A stretch of DNA of 64,000 bases. Origin: MGIIb-P sp963934015. GTDB lineage: Archaea; Thermoplasmatota; Poseidoniia; Poseidoniales; Thalassarchaeaceae. The stretch is taken from assembly GCA_963934015.1 (NCBI GenBank), contig CAWVWT010000004.1, positions 29,609 through 93,608 of the forward strand, read 5' to 3'. Positions 26,016 through 35,223 of the stretch are shown here, in pieces. The notes beneath the pieces are model-generated. The model did not search any database. It saw nothing but the letters and a program-made list of their open reading frames with translations, and was not told the origin of the DNA. Position numbers and translations under genes: made by a program. The first letter of the stretch is position 1. Every line of letters starts with the position of its first letter.

Positions 26016-26969
26016 ATGGAGTCGTTGATTCGTGATTTACTCACCCAACTCGGCGCTTCATTAGACCCCCCCCCTCCACATACACCCTGCCCCGGGATCT
26101 CTCTACTCGGTATACTCAGTCAGCCACCCGTGACACGAAGCGACCCGGAGTTGTCGATTGGGACACATGTGTGGCATGCCCATGATGGATGGGCGCCATT
26201 GGACCATCTTGAGATTGAACGATGGTTAGTTGACACCCCTGTGGGGACACATTGGCTTCTTTCGGAACGACCACTTCGATTGGAGCACCAACCACAGCGA
26301 ACAGATGTCGAATATGATGTGTGGGGTCCAGTCCGATTTGCACAATGGTTGGGGGATGCAGTACTCAATGGTGATTTGAATGCGAGTATTCCCGTGGCGA
26401 TACCACCATCTACAGTTGAAGTAGAAGATGTCGAAAGAGCGATTCCAACTCTCAAGCAAACAGGTCCATCTGCCCTTCGGCCCCAAGTTGACTTAGAAGG
26501 AGTATTGGAAAGATTAACTCTGACGCACGCAGAACCACGGCCTGTACTTCTCAGTGCTAGAATTTGGGTAGTTACAGGTATATTGCGTGGGCCAGGTGAT
26601 TCAGCAGATCGCCAATGGTGGGAATTGCTTGAAGATCCATTTACAGGTGAAATTGATCACCTTGGCCAAATCGAGACTCTGGATTTCATCCCAAACCTGG
26701 AGCGAATTGAACCAAAATTATGGATTGATGAATCTGAAATCGCACCTAAATTAGCAAGTCTGTGCGAGGAACGCCGACATTATACCGTGACCGAATCAAC
26801 TGGAATAAGCCAGGTCCAAGGTAGCGTTCTGCATTGGTGGAAATTAGATCCATCAAGTGCAGAGATTACGCCTCGGTTGGCCCTGTTACCAGCATGGCAA
26901 CTTCGTATTCCCGATAGGGGTATTGCGCTCGTCCACGGTTTGACTGGACAATTGGTGCCGATGCCATAA
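26016..26969 (+). CDS. Hypothetical soluble protein, 317 residues
   Basis: It begins MESLIRDLLTQLG at the ATG following the 25999-26015 palindrome; an in-frame GTG two codons upstream is inside that palindrome. It is proline- and tryptophan-rich, without signal peptide, membrane helix, cysteine pair or recognised motif. Residues 20-120 look beta-rich with repeated W-W-L elements (HVWHAHDGWAPLDHLE). It sits where other archaea continue the rpl30e-nusA-rps12 operon and is convergent with purP, leaving no gap. The function is unknown. Confidence 0.7.
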   Translation: MESLIRDLLTQLGASLDPPPPHTPCPGISLLGILSQPPVTRSDPELSIGTHVWHAHDGWAPLDHLEIERWLVDTPVGTHWLLSERPLRLEHQPQRTDVEYDVWGPVRFAQWLGDAVLNGDLNASIPVAIPPSTVEVEDVERAIPTLKQTGPSALRPQVDLEGVLERLTLTHAEPRPVLLSARIWVVTGILRGPGDSADRQWWELLEDPFTGEIDHLGQIETLDFIPNLERIEPKLWIDESEIAPKLASLCEERRHYTVTESTGISQVQGSVLHWWKLDPSSAEITPRLALLPAWQLRIPDRGIALVHGLTGQLVPMP

Positions 26970-28127
26970 TCAAGTTAGAACTTCATCAAGGCGGTCTTGT
27001 TCGACAGCTTGGCGAATTTCCATTGCAATCCGACGCCCACTGCTCATCGGTTTCCGCCATGTTGCATTTCCATAGGGGTGCCCCGCATTGAGGTGGACAT
27101 TGGTTCCGCCACCTAAGCGAGGTGCAACGTCATAGATGTAGTAGTCCATGTCTTTATCGATACAAGTTTGTAAACAGAATGGGCCAATAATACCTGGATC
27201 GTAATGCTCTTGACTTGCTGTGATGAATTTCTCACCGAGTTCAAACGCTTTTTCTAGTAAACTCTCGCGAATTGTCGCCGTATTGTGGCCAACAACTGTC
27301 ATTTCAGGAATTTGTTGATGCGCAGGCATTGACATTTGCTGTGGAGCAGGCAAACGAACATGACCATCAAGAGATGATTCAAAGCGCCAATCAACACCAA
27401 GCAGTTCAAGTTTGGGCATATCTTCTGCAAGGGGGCTATAGAAGAAATTCAGATTGAATACAGGTCCAATCACATAGCGTTCAATTCGCGCACCATCAAG
27501 GCTGGCCTGGTCAATGACTCCCTCTTTGAGTAAGGTTGCAGATTTTTGGGTGTATTCTTCAAAAGACGCACAGGTAAAGAATCCCCTTTCTAGTTTCTTC
27601 TGGGCATGATGCAATTTAACAATCACCAAACAATCAATATCTTCTGGATTTTCGATGGCCTCGGGATATGGTAATCCGGCCTGATCTAAAATCCAATAGT
27701 AATCCTGTTCTTCAGTGCGCTCCTCCATCCTCAACATGTTTCTACTTCCGAACAAAGGGACGTGGAAATCATCCTCAATCCCCGCGATCGGGCTGTAAGA
27801 TGTGAATGATCGGTTTGGAATATACACCACATTACGGTCTCTCATTTGTTGTTGGAAATCCGGTGCCATGACATCATTGAATGAATCCAGTACAATTGCC
27901 TTATCGACCATGCCTCTGACGACTCTTCCCGCTGAATTGCGCTTTGTTTTGAAATATTCAGAATAGGTTTTTTCTCGACCTTTTTGACAATATGCAACCG
28001 TTGGAAAACCTTCCTCTATTGCACCATCACAGATATCTAAAGCACTGTGGCTCGCAGTCATGCCGATTCGTAATTTAAGGCGATCATAATCCGCAAGAAT
28101 CGACTGAATGTCATCAGTACCAATCAT
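26970..28127 (-). CDS. purP: FAICAR synthetase PurP (formate-dependent)
   Basis: A 385-residue ATP-grasp ligase that formylates AICAR with formate and ATP to FAICAR, the archaeal replacement for the folate-dependent step of purine synthesis. Family signatures are ASHSALDICDGAIEEGFPT near residue 25, the VVYIPNRSFTSY segment near 100, NMLRMEERT near 130 and the metal/ATP-binding end YDVAPRLGGGTNVHLN near 345. The length is close to that of methanogen PurP. It is the downstream partner of a coiled-coil gene (3-base gap) on the same strand. Confidence 0.93.
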   Translation of the reverse strand: MIGTDDIQSILADYDRLKLRIGMTASHSALDICDGAIEEGFPTVAYCQKGREKTYSEYFKTKRNSAGRVVRGMVDKAIVLDSFNDVMAPDFQQQMRDRNVVYIPNRSFTSYSPIAGIEDDFHVPLFGSRNMLRMEERTEEQDYYWILDQAGLPYPEAIENPEDIDCLVIVKLHHAQKKLERGFFTCASFEEYTQKSATLLKEGVIDQASLDGARIERYVIGPVFNLNFFYSPLAEDMPKLELLGVDWRFESSLDGHVRLPAPQQMSMPAHQQIPEMTVVGHNTATIRESLLEKAFELGEKFITASQEHYDPGIIGPFCLQTCIDKDMDYYIYDVAPRLGGGTNVHLNAGHPYGNATWRKPMSSGRRIAMEIRQAVEQDRLDEVLT

Positions 28128-28130
28128 CGA

Positions 28131-29039
28131 TTATCCACCGCCACGCTGTAGGGCCATCAACTCATCAGTTGACAAGGTTTCACCAGACATGAGTTTGGAC
28201 ATGAGGTCTTGCACTTCGACTCTGGCTGTTGCGCCCTTTGCGGTATCAATTCCAGCATCTTTGTTATTCTTTGCTCGAACAATATCGTGGATTGAATGGA
28301 GGCATCGCAGGCTTACAATATATGTTTGATGAGCCCGATCAGCCTCGCGTTTCGCCCGACGAACTTGCGCCTGACTAGCATCAGCTTGTTCACGTAATTT
28401 ATCGACTTCTTCACTCAATCGCAACATCAAATCATGAGCCTCTTGAGCAATTTGTGCAGCACTTTCAACAATTTGATGTGCAGTTTCCTGTGAATCAATC
28501 GCTACACGAAGTTGCGCACGTGCTTGTTTAAGTTCGACATTTGAGTCTTCTTTCTCAGTCATGTCTCGAAGTTTCCTCTTCATTTGTTTCATACTGAGCA
28601 TAGCCTTCGTCTCATTTTTTCCAGTATGTATGCTTCTTTCGAATTCATTTTCGAGAATCTCAATTTTCCGGCGTAAGGAAGCAGGTGTGTCTTCTTTTTC
28701 ACGCCGCCCACGGCGGTCGTTTTGGTTGCCCCTGTGTTCACTTTCAGGAGACAATTCACGCAATTTTTCCTTGGCATCCCTGACCATCTGATTTTTTTCT
28801 GCACGGTCTGACTTTGCTTCTCGAACAGCGCCATTTGACTCATCCCGAATTCCTTTTTGGTGTTGAACCTCCGAAATCAGTTCGCGAACTTCACTGTTGA
28901 ATGTGTTACGGGTACCTATATGCTCCCGCATTTTCCCATTTAATCCATCTCGCACATCACGATTTTCAGTCGCTTTTCGATCAACAATCCCTCGTAGATC
29001 TGTAAGCGTGGGCAAGATGTCATCCATTCGAATCACCAT
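28131..29039 (-). CDS. Coiled-coil protein (paralogue 1)
   Basis: About 302 residues from the ATG giving MVIRMDDILPTL; an ATG four codons later is also possible. Nearly the whole chain is heptad-like and highly charged, with a break at about 100-125 (RGNQNDRRGRREKEDTP). It ends with a conserved tail in which LMSGETLSTDELMALQ resembles the C-terminus of archaeal coiled-coil proteins (COG1340-type). Two other proteins in this window (30712 and 37606) share the layout of long coiled coil plus a short xGxxLS-type tail. These are often mis-annotated as phosphatases or chromosome-segregation proteins; nothing enzymatic is seen. Confidence 0.75.
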   Translation of the reverse strand: MVIRMDDILPTLTDLRGIVDRKATENRDVRDGLNGKMREHIGTRNTFNSEVRELISEVQHQKGIRDESNGAVREAKSDRAEKNQMVRDAKEKLRELSPESEHRGNQNDRRGRREKEDTPASLRRKIEILENEFERSIHTGKNETKAMLSMKQMKRKLRDMTEKEDSNVELKQARAQLRVAIDSQETAHQIVESAAQIAQEAHDLMLRLSEEVDKLREQADASQAQVRRAKREADRAHQTYIVSLRCLHSIHDIVRAKNNKDAGIDTAKGATARVEVQDLMSKLMSGETLSTDELMALQRGGG

Positions 29040-29113
29040 TTGGTCTGACGCAGTCAGGCCTTCAGTCGTCCACGCCAAATGGCGATGCCATATAATCGCT
29101 GCTCTCTGAACGT

Positions 29114-29130
29114 CGCCCCCTAAGGGGGCG
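29114..29130. repeat. GC-rich inverted repeat between divergent genes
   Basis: CGCCCCCTAAGGGGGCG, a 7-base stem with TAA at the centre, in the 160-base gap between coiled-coil paralogue 1 and the KaiC-like gene. A T-run follows at 29136-29140 on the plus strand, so it resembles an intrinsic terminator, but no plus-strand gene lies upstream. An operator role is equally possible. Confidence 0.35.
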
Positions 29131-29199
29131 TCCGATTTTTCCTGGCACGTTTGGAGAGAACGATTAAACCCCGCCCGTGAATCCCCCTATTTGAGTCCC

Positions 29200-29883
29200 A
29201 TGTTCATCGATGGAATGCCAGGAATGGACCGTGTACTTACGACCGATGTCAACCCCCCCTATCTAACCCTCGTCACGGGACCACCTGGTTCGATGAAATC
29301 ATCATTTTGCCTTTCGTTAGTCTCGAATCATTTGCGTCAATCTGGTGGATTTGGTTTGTATTGTACAGTTGAAGAGACCACGAGTAGTTTACTCCGTTCT
29401 TCGCATTCACTTGGATTAACCTTACCACAAAATCTCCAGATTACTGATTTCACCGAATTGCGAAATGAAAACGAAGAAATGGACTACCTCAAATTCACTC
29501 AGAAAATGATTGAACATTTCAAACGAGAAAGGGGTGATGCATTTTCTGTATTCGTCCTTGATTCTCTAGGGGCAATTTACAGTTTAACCAGCGTCGATGA
29601 GGAAATGCGGAAACGAATGTTCCGGTTCTTTGAATTTTGTCGGAGCCAAAACCTTCACACTTTCGTGATTACCGAGCGCCAAGCGGGGGAACATGCTGAA
29701 TTGGAGGGGAATGAGGGATTTCTGGCCGATTCAATTCTGAATCTTGGCCTTGATCGACGGAATGGGCAAATGGTTCGCACCCTGCAGGTGGAGAAAATGC
29801 GACATGTGAGGCACTCCATGGAGAAACAAGCCATGGAAGTCACCAGTTCTGGTGTCTCACTGCTTGGCCCTCTATTTGATTAG
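29200..29883 (+). CDS. KaiC/RadA-like RecA-superfamily ATPase
   Basis: 227 residues from the ATG giving MFIDGMPGMDRVL. It has the KaiC-type lead-in (GMPGMDRVL, cf. GIPGLDxLL), Walker A GPPGSMKSS at 27-35, a YCTVEETTSSLLRSS segment with a KaiC-style EE pair near 58, and Walker B VFVLDSLGA near 115. It has a single domain, without the second KaiC domain or a DNA-binding helix-hairpin-helix, so it is more like archaeal KaiC-like signalling ATPases than recombinases. It converges with the Roadblock gene; their stops overlap by four bases. Confidence 0.75.
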   Translation: MFIDGMPGMDRVLTTDVNPPYLTLVTGPPGSMKSSFCLSLVSNHLRQSGGFGLYCTVEETTSSLLRSSHSLGLTLPQNLQITDFTELRNENEEMDYLKFTQKMIEHFKRERGDAFSVFVLDSLGAIYSLTSVDEEMRKRMFRFFEFCRSQNLHTFVITERQAGEHAELEGNEGFLADSILNLGLDRRNGQMVRTLQVEKMRHVRHSMEKQAMEVTSSGVSLLGPLFD

Positions 29884-30200
29884 GCCAAGTCAACAATTCG
29901 TTGAGCCGCATCTTCAAGTGTAGTTCTCAATAGCCCAATATTCACCTCGGGTGTAGTGCGGATTAGGAGCAGCCGGTCCTCGTCAACACGGTGTGAAAGC
30001 ATTATTGCCTCACTTGTACGTACAAGCATTTTCGTAGGTGTATCTTCTACAAGAAAATCCAATTCCGCCCACATTGCAATGGCGGAATCAACATCCTGCT
30101 TCTTCGGTAAAAAATCAATTGGCAATGCATCGGGTCCAACAAGGGTGACCCAATCCACACCCTCGAGGTCGAGTATATCTTGCAGGAGCCGTGTTCGCAT
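29880..30200 (-). CDS. Roadblock/LC7-domain protein
   Basis: 106 residues from the ATG giving MRTRLLQDILDLEG. It has the small alpha-beta-alpha Roadblock fold pattern: first helix LLQDILDLEGVDW, strand VTLVGPDALPIDF, a long helix, strands KMLVRTSEAIMLSHR and RLLLIRTTPEVNIG, and last helix LRTTLEDAAQRIVDLA. Such proteins dimerise and bind small GTPases or KaiC-type ATPases. The neighbouring KaiC-like gene is a natural partner, by position only. Confidence 0.72.
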   Translation of the reverse strand: MRTRLLQDILDLEGVDWVTLVGPDALPIDFLPKKQDVDSAIAMWAELDFLVEDTPTKMLVRTSEAIMLSHRVDEDRLLLIRTTPEVNIGLLRTTLEDAAQRIVDLA

Positions 30201-30227
30201 TATCTGATGCCAGCACATGACAGGGCA

Positions 30228-30707
30228 TCATTGTGACGCTGCCTCTACAAGTAGCGGCCCAAGCATCAACCAACCATCGTGACCCCGGTAGAATCCTGAT
30301 ATACACCCTTTTGGCCGTAATCCTCTGCGGTGATACATTCGAATTGCTGCGTAATTATCTTGCCTAACTTCTAGTTGAACTGACTGAATTCCAAATGCTT
30401 TAGCGGTTAAGGCAAAATGGCGCCAACCATCTGCACCAATCCCGCCCCCCTGCAAATTTTCAGCAATTGAAAATGCCAGTACTCGGGCGCAACTTTTGGA
30501 CAGACGCATAGCCCATAGGATTCCAAAATCGGAATTTCCATCTGAGAGCACCCACTGCCCAAATTTTTCATCTAAAGGAAGTTCTCTAAGACGATCAATT
30601 CGATAGGATTCACCAGTTGTCTCAACTATCAATTTATGAATGTGTTCCAATCTCTCATGGTTCCACTCATTTAGGGATGAGGTTGGGATCCAATTGAGTC
30701 CCGACAC
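30228..30707 (-). CDS. GNAT-family N-acetyltransferase
   Basis: 159 residues. The acetyl-CoA-binding motif A reads AENLQGGGIGADGWRHF (Q/RxxGxG/A pattern), and motif B reads LEVRQDNYAAIRMYHRRGL, the typical end of the RimI-like GNAT fold. The substrate is unknown; it could acetylate protein N-termini or a small molecule. It lies 4 bases downstream of coiled-coil paralogue 2, so it is probably in the same minus-strand operon (paralogue 3, paralogue 2, GNAT, Roadblock). Confidence 0.8.
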   Translation of the reverse strand: MSGLNWIPTSSLNEWNHERLEHIHKLIVETTGESYRIDRLRELPLDEKFGQWVLSDGNSDFGILWAMRLSKSCARVLAFSIAENLQGGGIGADGWRHFALTAKAFGIQSVQLEVRQDNYAAIRMYHRRGLRPKGCISGFYRGHDGWLMLGPLLVEAASQ

Positions 30708-30711
30708 TGAA

Positions 30712-31737
30712 TCACCTGCGGCGTTTTTCTTTTTCTTCAGGGTTTAGTGTACGTCTGCGGCCCCGAGCTGCCCCAGTTTGGCGTTTGCGGTTTTTTGCGG
30801 GTTCTGGTTTGGTTGCGGGAGCTTTTTCTTCAGTCGTGCCAAGTGATTCAAGGAGATTACCACTGTTGAGCAAGGCATTGAAATCATCTAGTGACAATGA
30901 TTCACCACTGCTTGCACGTGCCTTGACATCATCCAAACGCGGCCCAATTCTCCGCCGACCATCTTTCCCACTCTTTCCACTCTTCCCACTCTTCTTTCGC
31001 ACACGTGCATAGGCATCTAGTCGCCCGGCTTCTCTACGCATTTTCTTGATATCAGCTCGGAGCGAATTGATTGACTCCAACATTTCCGTGATTCTTTCAT
31101 TCAATTTACGGATTTCCTTAGGGTTTGCCTTTTGATTTGGAATCTCTTCACGTGCACCTTCAGCAACTGATTTCCTTTCATCATTCAACTTGTCGAGTTG
31201 TTGCAACATCACCTTTTGCTTCCGCAGTAATTCGATGTATTTCTGGTGCAAATTATTTCCATTTGTTTTTTGAGTATGCATCACTTTTAGTTCAAAGAAG
31301 AACGAGAATAATTTTGTTTCATGACCTCGGTTTGGCATTTTTGACAAATCATGCGGTATGGTTGCAAGGCGGCGATGAGTTTCAAGCAATCTTTGCTCAA
31401 TGATTTCCAATGGAGGTGGCACATTTTCATTGATTGTATCGCGTTCTGATTTCACAGCACTCGCCTGCCCACGAATTTTCCGAAATTCGTTAAGTATGGC
31501 GTTTCGTTCTTTGCTGAATCCTCGACTCGCCTCTTGAATCACCCGCAGGGATTGGACCAGGGTGATTTCTGCATCCCGTTCTTGCTTCACTCGCACCTGC
31601 TCCATTTCAGAGGCTTCAATTGATGCTTTTAGCGCAGAAAATCGCTCTTCAATTTCAGAATCAGACAGAGGTTCAAGATCAGCGAATAATCCCTTTTTTG
31701 ATGCGCTCCGCTTTTTCTTACCTTTACCCTCAGTCAT
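30712..31737 (-). CDS. Coiled-coil protein (paralogue 2) with basic C-terminus
   Basis: 341 residues. The N-terminus is basic (KGKKKRSASKKG), residues 25-235 form long coiled coil with a few breaks, then there is a KSGKSGKSGKDGRRR basic stretch. A tail with ASSGESLSLDDFNALL resembles the end of paralogue 1. The last 45 residues are Lys/Arg/Pro-rich and end KEKRRR, which suggests nucleic acid or acidic-surface binding. The start overlaps the stop of the upstream coiled-coil gene by four bases. Confidence 0.72.
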   Translation of the reverse strand: MTEGKGKKKRSASKKGLFADLEPLSDSEIEERFSALKASIEASEMEQVRVKQERDAEITLVQSLRVIQEASRGFSKERNAILNEFRKIRGQASAVKSERDTINENVPPPLEIIEQRLLETHRRLATIPHDLSKMPNRGHETKLFSFFFELKVMHTQKTNGNNLHQKYIELLRKQKVMLQQLDKLNDERKSVAEGAREEIPNQKANPKEIRKLNERITEMLESINSLRADIKKMRREAGRLDAYARVRKKSGKSGKSGKDGRRRIGPRLDDVKARASSGESLSLDDFNALLNSGNLLESLGTTEEKAPATKPEPAKNRKRQTGAARGRRRTLNPEEKEKRRR

Positions 31738-32546
31738 TCTTCCTCACCCCTGTCGGGTTTGGTGGCGATTGGCAATTCTGCATTTCGTCGAAGGATTGTC
31801 GACTTCCCTCCCGCCTCAACCTGTGTTGCTGAAGTGAGTAAGGTTTCAAAGCCATCTTGAATGGTATTTTCCCAGAACGAAATCGCTGCCTCTGATTGCT
31901 TGATTAGGGCGCGAGATCGTTCGAGTTGACGTATTGAATTACGTAAATCTGCATTCATTTCTACAAATTTCGCATGAACCGGTTCGTTTTTTTCTACGTG
32001 CGTTAGCATTTCTTGATGCAATTTATCAGCTAGGGTGAATAATTTCTGCATTTTTCTACTTGATTCAGCATACATTGCCATCTCCGGGTTGTCCTTTCGC
32101 CGTTGATCCAGCCACGCCGCATTCCTTTGCAAGAGAGCCTTCCGCTCTGCAATTAAACGGCGTTCATCAATAAGTGAAAGTGCATGTGTGTCGATTTTAT
32201 CCTCAATATCTTGAAGCGCCTCTTCGAGTTTCTCCTTTGCCCACTTCGGGTCGAGATTTTTCAAGCCCTCACTTTCTTCCAATTGACCTCGTAGTACACG
32301 TGTTTGTTGGAGTAATTCGCGTGCTTCTCGTTGCGCTTCATTCCGCCTATTTTTCAATTCAGCAACTCGATTTGACCCTGCATCCCTTGCCAATCTCAAT
32401 TTCTCAACGGCAGGAGCCAATATGTCGACATCTTCGGACATACGTACTTCAATATCGGGTAAAGCCCCCGCTAGAAATTTGCGTCGCTCAAGAATTGTTG
32501 CAGCAAGTCCCCCCGGCTTGAGGGCGAGTAGGTCGGTCAGATCCAT
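31734..32546 (-). CDS. Coiled-coil protein (paralogue 3)
   Basis: About 270 residues from the ATG giving MDLTDLLALKPGGL; an upstream in-frame start would add 11 residues. A 40-residue non-coiled head (LALKPGGLAATILERRKF) is followed by about 200 residues of charged heptads. The tail is short (RRNAELPIATKPDRGEEE) and lacks the xGxxLS element of the other paralogues, so it is a looser relative. First gene of a minus-strand group with paralogue 2, the GNAT and Roadblock genes. Confidence 0.7.
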   Translation of the reverse strand: MDLTDLLALKPGGLAATILERRKFLAGALPDIEVRMSEDVDILAPAVEKLRLARDAGSNRVAELKNRRNEAQREARELLQQTRVLRGQLEESEGLKNLDPKWAKEKLEEALQDIEDKIDTHALSLIDERRLIAERKALLQRNAAWLDQRRKDNPEMAMYAESSRKMQKLFTLADKLHQEMLTHVEKNEPVHAKFVEMNADLRNSIRQLERSRALIKQSEAAISFWENTIQDGFETLLTSATQVEAGGKSTILRRNAELPIATKPDRGEEE

Positions 32547-32646
32547 GCAGAACAAGTTGCGGAACCACGGGTTCTGCATAAAGGTTCAGCGATTCAGATG
32601 CCCAATTAAGGCAAGGGTCTTGAACTGTAAGTGGCCAAGCACATGT

Positions 32647-35223
32647 ATGACCAAAGGTCATGGGCGCGGCATCTGGGTTGTTTCCCTACTGCTAATATCC
32701 ATTTGCACCCCCCTTGCATCAGCATCTGGAAGCGGTTTGCTATTGTCTGGCTCCAGTTTCAATATTGTCGGCGATCAAGAGGTGGGGGAGGGTGACATCA
32801 ATGTCAGCATCGATGTGGTCGCTCACGATGTCAATTCAAATGGTTTCATCGAAATGGTATTCACAGCTGAAAACAACACCCTACTCGCATCTGATAACCG
32901 CAGCGTTGCACTATCTGCTGGACAAATATCAACTGAAATTTTCGACATCTCTACGGTTCCAATCGGGACACACACACTAACATTACAACTCTGGGGTGAT
33001 GTTGGTGTCGACTTTGGTAATAATGTGTCACTGATCCAAATATTCGTACAAAAGTTATCCCCTGCAACCGTTTCTATAGAATCTTCAGATGTTTGGTCCA
33101 CCATTCCAGTTGATGCTAACACGGGCGAGGCGAGCGGGAATTCAACCTTGCGTGATGGTGATTATGTGTGGGTTATTGCTACCGCTAGCAATTCTGGTGA
33201 TGTTGCTTGGCAGGGAAATGCGACGATTTCAGATTTGATATCCCCATTGTCAACCCAATCAATCAGTATTGACGGCTTGACAACCAATGCGCTTAATTTC
33301 ACCATTGGGCCATTGTTTGAAGGTACTCAACAGGTCACGATTGATTTATTGGATAGCCAGACAGTAATCGATTCTGATACCCTTTCGTTAATGATTGGTC
33401 CACCCCCATTGCCACGCCCAATTCTAACAATGACACCCGAATATGCTAACTCGAACCTCAGCGATTCGATAAATTGGACTATTTCAGTTAACAATTCGGG
33501 TGAATCTGTATTTGACGGTACCATATACTGTAGCTTTCCACTTGGTGTGGAAATTCTGAACGAATCTAGTTCTATCCCAGTACTATTGAATCAAACATGG
33601 ATTCTCAATATGGATGTCCGTCCTGGTGAAATAAGTTGTTCTTTATCGAATTATTCCCGAATTCATATTGATTCGGTTATTACAGCATCTCATGTTTATG
33701 ACATGGCGGCAGGGCACCTGATGCGGGCAGGTGGTGATGGCCTCACTGTATCAGGTGGGCCATTCCATGTTGGCGATCCGGCCCCACTCGCAATTCTAGT
33801 CCACAATGGTGGAGATTATTCTGGAACGGGTATTCTTGAAGTTAGAGAGGGTGATTCAACAGGGGGTAATATGGGCCCTTGGTCGACGTTGGAAACTCGG
33901 ACACTGGAGGTTGGAAGTAGCCTCGAATTGGGTGCCCAATATCTCACGAGCGTATCAGGGGAGCGACAAATTGAGTGGCGTGTCGTCAGTCAAGATAGTT
34001 TGGTAGCTAGTGATTTATCTGGTGCCACCGCCCTCAACATTCAACCCTCGCAATCATTGGAGGTAGGAATCTCTACAATCGATTGGACATTGGATGGTGG
34101 ACTTTCCATTGAACTAACAACCATGCTATCTGCGGGGGAAAGCCGATTTGTGCTATTGGAGTTGGGTACCACTGAAGCCTCAGGAAGTCTGACTCAAATT
34201 TCAACTCAGATTCTTCTTTCACCAGGGCAGAGAACCCTAAACTACAATTTAGGGCAACCCACATCTTCTTCTCACGCTTGGGTAGAACTAACACCGGTTG
34301 CGTGGACCTCTTCCACCCTAGCTGAAGGTGAGATTAGCTTGATTCGCCCGAATCCAATACCCGCTGTAATCATTCATTCTGTCAACCCCATCTCCCCAGT
34401 CTCTGGCGAGCCAGCAACAATTTCCTATTCACTGATTAATGACGGTAATGCAGATACATTAGTCGGAGATATCATACTTATTGATACCAAACAAGATGGA
34501 CAAATATTGTGGCCTCAATCCGGTGCCTACACAGTTAGTGAAGTTGCCGCTGGTGAGAATTTTTCCGGAACAATCAATTTGGCAGAATGGCCAGAAGGTT
34601 CTGTTGTTGATATACGTTTGATTTGGCACACGTCCCACGCAGATTCGACTGGAACCGCCTCTTTCCTTTCCCAAGTAGACGATACCACAGAAGCTGAAGC
34701 GACTCTTGATTGGATGTCAATTGTGTATGGTTTATTTGCTGGTTTGTTCATTGGACTTGTCACCCGTACGGTCATGCGCGCCCGCGCAGGTGAGCCACTA
34801 CTTTCACGCCGAGAGCGTGGTGAGCGAGTTGCGAAACCGAAGAAAAAACTGGAAAAAGCGGTTATTGAAAAGGTCGAGGTTGCTTGCCCAGCTTGTGATC
34901 AGCGACTCAGAGTCCCAGCGTCATACAGTGGGTCTGCACGCTGTCCAGCCTGTGCGCAAACCTTCCCGGTCGAACCTACTCTGGAAGAAGTACCTGAACC
35001 ACGTGATGTTGATGAGGAATTTGAAGAGACAGTTGAATCTGAAAAACAGTTGGCTGAATCTGAACCCACACCAGTCACTATAGCCGAAAAGACATCTACA
35101 TCCAATGATGATGTCATACGCTGCCCCGATTGTGAACAGAAGCTAAAGGTCCCATATGACCGACGACCAATTAGAGCACGTTGCCCTGCATGCAAATGTG
35201 AATTCCGTGCTTTACAGGAGTGA
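32647..35223 (+). CDS. Surface protein: signal peptide, CARDB-like repeats, TM helix, two cytoplasmic zinc ribbons
   Basis: 858 residues from the ATG giving MTKGHGRGIWVV; the longer frame is antisense to a coiled-coil gene. A signal peptide covers residues 8-26. From 27 to 685 there are several beta-sandwich segments with CARDB-like phrases (VHNGGDYSGTGILEV, SLINDGNADTLVGDI) and many Asn-x-Ser/Thr sites. A membrane helix lies at 689-709. The cytoplasmic tail has two MJ0042-like zinc ribbons: CPAC747/CPAC766 and CPDC826/CPAC846, joined by an acidic linker. The DtxR-type gene overlaps its stop (GTGA), so the pair is probably one transcript. Function unknown; a surface sensor or binding protein is possible. 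Confidence 0.78.
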   Translation: MTKGHGRGIWVVSLLLISICTPLASASGSGLLLSGSSFNIVGDQEVGEGDINVSIDVVAHDVNSNGFIEMVFTAENNTLLASDNRSVALSAGQISTEIFDISTVPIGTHTLTLQLWGDVGVDFGNNVSLIQIFVQKLSPATVSIESSDVWSTIPVDANTGEASGNSTLRDGDYVWVIATASNSGDVAWQGNATISDLISPLSTQSISIDGLTTNALNFTIGPLFEGTQQVTIDLLDSQTVIDSDTLSLMIGPPPLPRPILTMTPEYANSNLSDSINWTISVNNSGESVFDGTIYCSFPLGVEILNESSSIPVLLNQTWILNMDVRPGEISCSLSNYSRIHIDSVITASHVYDMAAGHLMRAGGDGLTVSGGPFHVGDPAPLAILVHNGGDYSGTGILEVREGDSTGGNMGPWSTLETRTLEVGSSLELGAQYLTSVSGERQIEWRVVSQDSLVASDLSGATALNIQPSQSLEVGISTIDWTLDGGLSIELTTMLSAGESRFVLLELGTTEASGSLTQISTQILLSPGQRTLNYNLGQPTSSSHAWVELTPVAWTSSTLAEGEISLIRPNPIPAVIIHSVNPISPVSGEPATISYSLINDGNADTLVGDIILIDTKQDGQILWPQSGAYTVSEVAAGENFSGTINLAEWPEGSVVDIRLIWHTSHADSTGTASFLSQVDDTTEAEATLDWMSIVYGLFAGLFIGLVTRTVMRARAGEPLLSRRERGERVAKPKKKLEKAVIEKVEVACPACDQRLRVPASYSGSARCPACAQTFPVEPTLEEVPEPRDVDEEFEETVESEKQLAESEPTPVTIAEKTSTSNDDVIRCPDCEQKLKVPYDRRPIRARCPACKCEFRALQE

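Noticed and set aside
29114..29140. Intrinsic terminator
   Set aside because: Hairpin plus T-run looks right, but no plus-strand transcript ends there; listed only as an inverted repeat.
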